DNA from: Helichrysum umbraculigerum | Lineage: Eukaryota > Streptophyta > Magnoliopsida > Asterales > Asteraceae | Reading direction: 5' to 3' | DNA: 64,000 nucleotides | Assembly (NCBI GenBank): GCA_949592205.1 | Contig: CATIUR010000003.1 | Span: forward strand, 163,483,759 to 163,547,758 | Shown here: in pieces, positions 55,395 through 64,000 of the stretch | Layout of the letters: every line of letters begins with the position of its first letter | How positions within the stretch are numbered: the stretch's first letter is position 1 | Translations under genes and position numbers: made by a program | The notes under the pieces: generated by a model | What the model was told of the DNA's origin: nothing | Databases searched by the model: none | What the model saw: only the letters and a program-made list of their open reading frames with translations

Positions 55395-58300
55395 ATGGCA
55401 GAGAATGAACCTTCAGCTGACACACCCAATGATGCCCCCCGAACTAATGTATCCCCTCCTGAAACCCAAAATGTTAGCCAGGGTCAAACTGGTACTACCT
55501 TTTCTGCAGGGGATTTTGATCATGATGATTATATGATTCATCTAGAGACAGAAAATCTGAGACTTAAGGCAATAGAACAACAGTTTTTCAACAACAACAA
55601 CAAAATCGGTCTTCTCAACAAATCTTGCAATCTTTGCCACCTACTGTTAGCACTGTACCACCACTTTTGGTGACTTCGCAGATTCCAGTATCTCAGACTT
55701 ATTATCATCATCCACACAATGGTACCTATCCGATTTCGGCTCCGTTCTCTTCCGGACCTTCGGGTTATCAGACTCCGATATTTCAAGCTCAAAAGCAACC
55801 TAAGCTATGCTCTTTTAAGACTTTCAAGTCTTGTGGACCATCGGATTATTCGGGTAGTACAAATCCCTCCGTTACCTTGGATTGGCTGAGGGATGTGGAA
55901 AGAAAGTTCGAGGTTTGTCGATGTGAAGAGGAAGTCAAGGTTCCTTTTGCGGTGCAACTTCTCAAGGGTCCCACAATGGTTTGGTGGGATTCCATTACAT
56001 CGCATTTTACACCACAGCAGAGAGCATCAATTTGTTGGTTTGATTTCCACAATGAGGTTTGTAAGAAGTATTGTTCTGGATTTGACATGACTCGGATTCG
56101 ACGCGAGTTTTTGGATTTGCAATTAACGGATAAGATGACGATGGATGATCTCATTTCCCAATTCACTGACAAGTTGAGATTCGTGCAACAATGGGTACCG
56201 GAGGAACGTATGAAGATTGACCATTTTGTGGGAATGTTACCGTATACTTATCGGACGACCGTGAGATTGGCGGGTACTCTTTCCCAAGCTTTTGATCTTG
56301 CCCGTTCTGTGGATGGGGATGTTAGGGCACAAGGTTTGGAGGTTAAGGAAAAATCTTCATTTAAACTCAAGGGTGAATCTTCGGGTAGTCCTGGAAAGAA
56401 GAGATGGCAGGGATCTCATCAACCTAAGAAGTCTAGTTCGGATAGTAAATCATTGGATAGAACCAATTGGTGCCACAATTGTAAATCGCGACACATGGGT
56501 CCTTGCACTCCACAAACTGCTAGATGTATCAAATGTGGACAACTTGGTCATGACATCAAGGATTGTGCGTTTCCTAGGCATGTGTGTTGGAATTGCCAAA
56601 AGGAAGGTCATCGTTCGGGTTTGTGTCCGGAGGCTAGGAAACAAAAGATGGGTGTGGTCGGAGGGTCTTCATCTTCTGGCCAGAAAAGAAAGAATCCACC
56701 AACGGCAACTGGTAGGGCATTCCAAATGACAGCTGATGATGCTGTCAGGACTGAAGATGTTATAACTGGTACATTTCTAATCAACTCTGTACCAGCTACT
56801 GTTCTGTTTGATTCGGGAGCCAATTGCTCATTTATATCTATGCTTTTCTGCGATAAACTGAAATTGACTCCCACTTGTATTACAAATCCTATTGAGGTTG
56901 AGGTAGCAAATGGCAAGATAGTTCCAGTTACCACATCGGTGACTGGAGCTAGCATCTTGATTGAGGATCATAGTTTCCCAATTTCTTTTCTATTGATGCC
57001 TATCCCCAGTTTTGATGCGGTTTTAGGCATGGATTGGTTAAGTAAGAATAAGGCAAGTATAGAGTGCCATAAGAAACTAATTAGGATTCCAATCTCTAAT
57101 GAGTCATTTGTTGTGGCTCGAGGGGAACGGGAAAGAGGTAGTATCCCTATGATTTCTATGATGAAAGCTAGTAAATCTCTAGCTAAGGGGTGTGTATCCT
57201 ACCTGGCTTATATAGTTGATGCAAAATTAGAAAAGAAAACCGTTTCCAATGTTCGGGTGGTTTCTGATTACCCTGACGTCTTTCCTGATGAATTGCCTGG
57301 GTTACCTCCCATTAGAGAGGTGGAATATAAAATTGACCTAATTCCGGGTTCTACTCCCGTAGCTAAGGCTCCTTATAGACTAGCTCCCTCCGAAATTCGT
57401 GAAATGATGACCCAAATCCAGGAGCTATTAGATAAGGGTTTCGTCAGGCCTAGTTCGTCTCCTTAGGGTGCACCCGTGTTGTTTGTTAAAAAGAAGGATG
57501 GCACCCTTCGGATGTGTATTGATTATAGAGAGTTGAATAAGTGAACCATAAAGAATAAGTACCCTTTGCCCCGAATAGATGAATTGTTTGATCAATTACA
57601 AGGGTCTTCCTATTTCTCTAAGATTGACTTGAGGTCGGGTTATCATCAAGTGCGGGTTTGTGGGGAGGATATTCCTAAGACGGCTTTTCGCACTAGATAT
57701 GGTCATTATGAATTTCTTGTTATGCCTTTTGGGTTGACTAATGCTCCGGCGGTCTTTATGGATTTGATGAATAGAGTTTGTCGACCCTACCTTGATAAGT
57801 TTGTTATTGTATTTATTGGCGATATATTGATTTATTCTAAGTCTGAATCCGATCACGAAGTACACTTGCGTTTAGTGCTTGATACTTTGAGACAGGAGAA
57901 GTTGTATGCTAAGTTCTCCAAATGCGAGTTTTGGTTGCGTGAGGTTCAGTTTTTGGGGCATATTATTTGTGAGGATGGAGTTAAGGTTGATCCATCTAAG
58001 GTTGAGGCAGTTATGAATTGGCAAGCACCTAAGTCTGCTTCAGAGATTAAGAGTTTTCTTGGTTTGGCGGGTTACTATCGAAAGTTCATCAAGGATTTCT
58101 CTAAGCTAGCGGGTCCTTTGACGAAATTGACTCGAAAGGATGTTAAGTTTCAATGGAATGATCAGCAGGAGTCGGCTTTCCAGACTTTGAAACAGTTATT
58201 GTGTCAGGCTCCAATTTTAGCCTTGCCTGAAGGGTCCGAGGATTTCATTGTGTATTGTGATGCTTCGCATGCGGGTTTGGGTGGTGTCTTGATGCAACGT

Positions 58301-60100
58301 GGTCGAGTCATTGCGTATGTTTCTCGCCAGCTTAAACCTCATGAAAAGAATTACCCTACCCATGACTTGGAACTTGCAGCTGTAGTCTTTGCCTTAAAAA
58401 TCTGGAGACACTATTTGTATGGTACTAAATGCATTATTTGTACGGATCATAAGAGTCTTCAGTACATGTTTTCTCAGAAGGAACTGAATATGCGTCAGAG
58501 GAGATGGTTAGAGTTGATAAAAGATTATGATTGTGAGATTCGTTACCATCCGGGTAAGGCGAATGTGGTCGCGGATGCGTTGAGTAGAAAAGGGAAATTC
58601 GAGAAAGTTTGCTTTATGCGATTAGAAGTTTCCTCAGATTTGATTGACAAATTGAGAACGGCACAAATGGAAGCATTGTTGGATCAAAATTTGAAAGCCG
58701 AGGTTCTATTGAAAAGAAAAGAACTGTTATGTGACGATTCTCGTGGATTAAAGACATTCCAATCGCGTGTTTGGGTTCCTTTGCTTGGGGGACTTCGAGA
58801 TGTAATATTGACGGAAGCTCATAAGTCCAGATTGTCGGTTCATCCCGGGAGCACTAAAATGTATAATGATTTGAAACCTTTGTATTGGTGGCCTACTTTG
58901 AAAATGGATGTTGCTCGATTTGTGGAATCGTGCCATATATGCTCTCAAGTGAAAGCTGAACATCAGAAACCGTATGGGTCTTTGAAACAACTTGAGATCC
59001 CCGAGTGGAAATGGGAACACATTACGATGGATTTTGTAACAAAATTTCCGCGAACCATTAGAGGAAATGACATGATTTGGGTGATTGTGGACCGACTAAC
59101 TAAGAGTGCTCACTTCCTGGCTTCTAGTGAGACGGCATCTTTGAGTAAGTTAGCTCAGTTGTACATTAGTGAGGTTATTTCGAGGCATGGGATTCCGTTA
59201 TCTATTGTATCAGACAGAGATCCTCGTTTTGCATCTGGATTTTGGCGGAGTTTGCAAAAGGAGCTGGGTACTAGAATCAATTTGAGTACGACTTATCACC
59301 CTCAGACGGACGGTCAATCAGAGCGCACCATTCAAACTTTGGAGGATATGTTACGTGCTTGTGTGTTAGAATATGGTGGGTCTTGGGATTCGCACCTGCC
59401 ATTGATTGAGTTTGCGTATAATAATTCTTATCACTCGAGTATAGGTATGCCTCCGTATGAAATGCTATATGGGCGTCGTTGTCGAACACCCACATGTTGG
59501 TTGGAAGCGGGTGAGAAACAATTTGCGGGTCCAGATATTGTTCAGATTACTGCTGAAAAAGTAGCTATAGCTCGTGCGAAGTTGAAAGCTGCTCGGGATA
59601 GACAGAAACAGTATGCCGATCCTCGGTGCCGTCCGGTTTCGTTTGTGGTGGGTGAATTGGTATATTTAAAGGTTTCCCCTTGGAAAGGTGTGATTCGGTT
59701 TGGTAAGCGTGGTAAACTTGCTCCTAGGTTTATTGGGCCATTTAGAATTCGCCAAGTAGTTAATGATCAAACGGTATCGTTAGATCTTCCTCCTGAATTA
59801 GCGGGTATTCATGACACCTTCAACGTTTGTTACTTAAGGAAATGTAAGGTGGAGGACCAATCCCAAGTCCTTCCGTTACAAGACTTGCGTGTCGACTTAA
59901 GTCAGAAACTTGTAGAGGAACCTATAGAGCTTGTAGATAGAAAAGTGACTAAACTTCGAAAGAAGAAAATACCCATGGTTTTGGTTAAGTGGCGACATAG
60001 TTTGGGTGCTAATCTTACTTGGGAAACGGAGGAAAGCATGCGATTGCGTTACCCTAATCTCTTTGAGCGTGGTGAGATTTCGGGGACGAAATCTTCTTAA
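55395..60100 (+). pseudogene. Gypsy gag-pol polyprotein with four lesions
   Basis: Starts MAENEPSADTPNDAP at 55395. Gag core: LDWLRDVERKFEVCRCEEE, then VWWDSIT. Zinc knuckles: CHNCKSRHMGPC, CIKCGQLGHDIKDC, CWNCQKEGHRSGLC (56470-56630). Protease: LFDSGANCSF (about 56806). RT from about 57290; RNase H with YCDASHAGLGG and TDHKSLQ; integrase with HPGSTKMYNDL, CHICSQVK, MDFVTKFP, SDRDPRF and HPQTDGQSERTIQTLE, so the zinc-binding and D-D-E residues are kept. Chromodomain at the end (MVLVKWRHSLGANLTWETEE). Lesions: a one-base shift in the T-run near 55584-55588, TAG at 57464-57466 where the family has Trp, TGA at 57542-57544, and Gly for the first catalytic Asp of the RT motif (FIGD, codon 57818-57820). 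The reading frame is otherwise continuous to TAA at 60098. Chromodomains steer integration to marked chromatin. Confidence 0.94.
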
Positions 60101-60112
60101 GGAGGGAAGATT
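60099..60112 (+). other. Polypurine tract
   Basis: AAGGAGGGAAGATT directly precedes the 3' LTR and overlaps the stop codon of pol. It primes plus-strand synthesis. Confidence 0.88.
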
Positions 60113-62062
60113 TGTAACATCCTCATTACCGGCCTAGGAGAAATTTGGTAAATTACTCAATTCATTTGATTATTTAATTAAGTTTAGAAATAATTCGTAT
60201 TATTTGCCTAATTGAAATTAATAGGGTAAATGGTCAAACGATTTATTGTGATACATAAATTATTACTTGTTTTAAATAAATTTAGTTGACGGTATAATAA
60301 AATATATTTTCATGTAAACAGTTTTAGGTTCCAGACAATAGGTTTAGAGCGGGTATAATTTGTACTGGCTTATACCTACCTTTGGGGATGGATCGGCCTA
60401 TTTGTTTTCCCTTTCCCAAATTATTCTAACTCCCCAAATATAACACACACATACATTGGAATTGAGAGAATTCAAAAGAGAAAACTTTGGGAAATCGATT
60501 AAGTTTGGATTCGTGGTCAACTACTTATCTTCTTCATCATCTACCTTGCTAGCATCTTGATTGTAAGTGCAAATCTCTTTTAATATGTGTATGTATGTTA
60601 GGGTTTGAGTAATTAGATTATATAGGTAAATTTGTATGGATTTGATGTTGGATGATGCTATTTGTTGATATAACATGATGTATGATGATATGTGAAAGTG
60701 TTTAATTGAAAGAATCGTATTTTGTGTGCGGATTTGAGATTTTAGGGAGTTTGGTTCGGGGGTTAGTTGTTACCTGCTGCTGCTGTTTCGATGAACTAGC
60801 CGGCGGGTCAAGTGACCCACCCGGCGGCTTGTTTGTATTGTTTGGGGAACCGGCGGGTAGGATCTACAAACCGGCGGGTTAACCACCCCAGCCGGCGGCT
60901 CCCGGACCAAAAACGGCGGCTTGTTTTGGCTTTAAAACGCACTTTATTTCTGTTTGTGAAAACCCGTATTAACCGGCGGCTTGGGTATCCCAGCCGGCGG
61001 CTCTCGTTGTAGAACCGGCGGGTCCGGTGACCCAGCCGGCGGCTTCCTGGCCGTTTCTAGCATAACAAATTTCACTTCTTGCATTACCTTGAAGTAAATC
61101 GGTTATGCGTTTATATGATTGGAAACATGTAATAGGGATTCACAATATGTTATTCTATGAGTTTATGTGCATGTTGAGGCGTTGTAAATCGAGTTGTCAT
61201 GATTAATGGCAATGGTGCACTTTTGATTCCACTATGGATATTTGAGATGAGTAATTGACTCGTATACCTTTGCTGTGTTTCAGATAAACCGAAGACTCAG
61301 TAATATAAGAATTCTGAGTGGAGACAGTGACGTCAAGGGTGAGTGGATCATTGACTCTCATTCTGAATTAGTTGTAACAATCCGGTTACAACGGGTAAAC
61401 ATGGTTTTACAGTTATATGTTGAATAAGTACATTTTGCCATGATGAATATGGAATGTGCTACCTTGTCAGGGGTCAATATGATATTGGGTTTGGATACTG
61501 TTACTTTGGACGACATGATGACTTTGTACATGTGTTGTTTATTGAAATCATGTCGTATGTAGTAATGGTACTAAACTATCGGTAAGACCACTGTTTGGCC
61601 TTCAGTGGTTATAAGTGTTACTTGGGGAACCACCGCGGCATGAGGGTACCTCAAGGACCACCGATCCTCTTTGATGTATTTGTTATGATGCTTTGTAGTG
61701 ATCAATTGCTATGATAGTTTAGATTGATAGTTGTGATCTATTCACTTAGCTTCGTGCTAATCCCTCTCCTCACTTCTTGCAGATTACTTTTGATGTGGGT
61801 GGGCAAGAAGTTAGTTTGAAGAATGTTTGACTGCCTACTCTGACTATACGACATGTAGTCGTTTATAAACTTATGTTTTGGAATTTAAATAACACCTAAC
61901 TTAATGTTGTAACTGATGTAGTTATTGTATCAACTTGTCATGCAGGCATAGATTGTGTTTTGGGAATTATGTCATACGCAATCTATAATGCATGATTTGT
62001 ATTTAATCGCTTCCGATATATGTTAAAAAAAAAAAATGTCTCTTGAAACTTGTGGTGTTATA
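60113..62062 (+). repeat. 3' LTR of the Gypsy element
   Basis: 1950 bp, colinear with 53273-55222 at a constant offset of 6840 and identical except at 61015. It carries the same CGGCGG array (60797-61045) and splice-like sites. The TATAT duplication follows, merging into a TA run. Confidence 0.97.
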
Positions 62063-63903
62063 TATATATATATATATATACGAACTTTGTAAATTATACG
62101 ATTTGGATACGATTACACAATCGGGACATTTAAACTTTTTAACATTTATTAAACAAACAAACGAAATGATAGTAAAAACAAATAATATTTATTTTATAAA
62201 CGGAATGAATATATTATCGAGTTTTATAACAAATAAAACTTATAACGTTTTAAATACGTAACTCACGTATTACAATTATATATATATATATATATATATA
62301 CAAGAACACACGTTATATATATATATAGACACAAACGATATTTGAATTGTGTTCACGATTATACGTTTTCTTAAACAAATGAAAACTTATATATATTTTG
62401 ATATACGTAAACAATGTATTGATTAAACATATATACCTACGACACTTAAAAATATATATATTCACAAATATATATATACGAATGAAACAAAACGACCTTC
62501 CGTTAAATAGACAATTACATAATGGATAGTACACTTAACGAGTGTACGATGTAAGAAATAATAACAATTTTTCAAAACAATATCACAACTAAATTCAACG
62601 ACTTATATTATTAAGAAAGCAACCATTTCTTCAAACAAACAAACTGTTAACATAAGTGATTAAAACAAATCAAACGTACTTATGTTAATATATTTATTGT
62701 ATATAGGTTAACATACCTTGGGCAATTATCTGTTTGGCTGCTAGCTTTCCTACCGAGCAAACCACAGTGAGTTCACAGCCCCTACTTTGCAAATGTTTTA
62801 TGCTTTTAAACATAGGGGTGTAAACATAGAAACTGTATGCTAAACACATGCAGCAAATGATATAAATGCTTTATTGCTTTATACAACTGTTTATATGAAA
62901 TATTATTTCACAACTGTTTTGGGAATTAGACAACAAATCCTAGTACGGACCAGACTTGAGATGTGTGCATGAAAGACCTTATGTCATGCAGACTATAACC
63001 ATTAGCTAGGTGACTCTAGCCACTGAGTATACGAATAGTACTATTGCCGTGACGACCCTCCTGTGGATGGAGCGTATACTTAACTGTCCTTCAGGCAAGA
63101 AACATAAGTTTTGGTTGTGGTTTGGTTATAGGGTTAGGTCGCGTTACTTTAACCTGCGAGGTTTAGCTCACCTTTCAGGGGATTATAGTCTAAGCATTCC
63201 CACTTATTATTTAGGATGAACTTATCCTACAACTGTTTTATACCGGTATACTTACTGGTTATATTTATATGATGGTAATCTACCAGATATACATTTTGGG
63301 TAACAACCCACATAAAACTATATTTTAGGGTAACTATCCCTACAATCTTATAAATTGCAAAACCTGCAAACATTTATTATTGAATAACAATTCAATAATC
63401 TAAATATAAATGCTTTAACATACCTTACATTTATACAAAACCTGTGAATTCACTCAACATATTTGTTGACGACTTTCTTTCTATGTTTTACAGGAAATTA
63501 GCTACGTAAGTAAGAATCGCATGCATTCAGGATGGACAACCCTGGACTACTTAGGATGCCGTATATTATTGGGACAGCTTTTGAGGATTTCCTCTGTATT
63601 ACTGCAGACATTGCAGTTATACTTATGAAATCTTATTTTAACATATGTATTGTAAAACTTAAATATTTTAAACTCTATTATTACGGTACGACTTACATAG
63701 TCGTACTACTTTTGTAACAACTGTTTAAACTGGCATCCTTAATATATTATGTTCTGTATGATCATATGCTCTGATACGATGAATGCACAATTGTAACGTC
63801 ATCACCCCCATTGTTAAACTGTTTACACATGATGCTTCCGCTAATCATAACTTGCTTCCGCTAAACATTAAATAAACGTAATTACCGATTTTGGGGGTGT
63901 GAC
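62063..63903 (+). mobile_element. Right part of the older LTR-like sequence
   Basis: Continues the sequence left of the Gypsy insertion. A GTGAGT donor-like site at 62768 and a TTTTACAG acceptor-like site ending about 63493 parallel intron 2 of the other LTRs. The end ATTTTGGGGGTGTGACA at 63903 is a typical plant Gypsy LTR terminus. No primer site follows, so this is not the 5' LTR of a full element. AT-rich microsatellite pieces occur at 62063-62080 and 62278-62300. Confidence 0.5.
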
Positions 63904-64000
63904 AACTCCACTTCTTCCCAATTTTGGAGAGAAGATTAGAAGGTGTTTGGTCGGGTTCTGTTATGGGTATTTTTAGCTTATTGTGTTATGATGCATCTAA
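63904..64000. other. Flank, nothing identified
   Basis: 97 bp beyond the LTR-like end; too short to judge. Confidence 0.4.

Larger units (their letters stand above)
53273..62062 (+). mobile_element. Complete Ty3/Gypsy chromovirus (Tekay/Del-like), 8790 bp
   Basis: Two direct LTRs (53273-55222 and 60113-62062) enclose gag-pol with a C-terminal chromodomain. The 5-bp duplication TATAT flanks it (53268-53272, 62063-62067). The primer site and purine tract are in place. The LTRs differ at one position by eye. Domain order PR-RT-RH-INT-chromodomain is that of plant chromoviruses; the long LTR and sequence resemble Tekay. Despite the young LTRs, gag-pol has four inactivating changes, so the copy is not autonomous. 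Confidence 0.96.

Overview
This is nuclear DNA of a flowering plant. The evidence is split genes with plant-type introns, a chromodomain Ty3/Gypsy element, Stowaway and Mutator-type MITEs, Helitron ends, and TTTAGGG/CCCTAAA telomere-type repeats. The base composition and the look of the LTRs suggest a eudicot, possibly Asteraceae, but that is only an inference. The window is mostly transposon-derived, with four credible host genes embedded in it.

Layout. 1-10136: a decayed Ty1/Copia element on the minus strand, SIRE-like, with a very large intact gag and a pol broken by stops and frameshifts. A 1972-bp solo Gypsy LTR is inserted in its pol. 10137-12310: a tandem array with a unit of about 350 bp. 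12632-13459: a Mutator-like MITE. 13617-18270: host gene 1, a LisH/SRP40-type nucleolar protein with seven exons. 19061-30045: MITEs and a series of long inverted-repeat elements with unusual loops, with an unrecognised minus-strand exon series between 24.9 and 28.6 kb. 30273-35312: Helitron ends, a tRNA-derived SINE and more MITEs, including an element carrying eight 14-bp palindromes at an exact 22-bp period. 35420-40535: a candidate 5.1-kb Helitron with a hAT MITE inside. 41581-44149: host gene 2, a plant Ras-group-related LRR protein. 46.7-47.2 kb: a truncated LINE. 47979-48437: host gene 3, the OSTC subunit of oligosaccharyltransferase. 49607-50380: host gene 4, a PPR-type protein. 50871-53272 and 62063-63903: MITEs and an older LTR-like sequence. 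53273-62062: a complete Tekay-type Gypsy chromovirus inserted in that older LTR.

The four host genes serve unrelated housekeeping functions (nucleolus, LRR signalling, N-glycosylation in the ER, organelle RNA) and do not form a pathway. The unusual biology is in the repeats. First, several inverted-repeat elements share related arms, but their loops hold different arrays: regularly spaced CACATGTG palindromes, telomere-like repeats, or hairpin units. Second, three different LTRs carry an array of paired CGGCGG-core motifs, and these lie inside a putative intron whose splice-site signals are conserved between the LTRs. Third, the Gypsy element has LTRs that differ at only 1 of 1950 positions, yet its gag-pol has four inactivating lesions. 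This suggests it was mobilised in trans.
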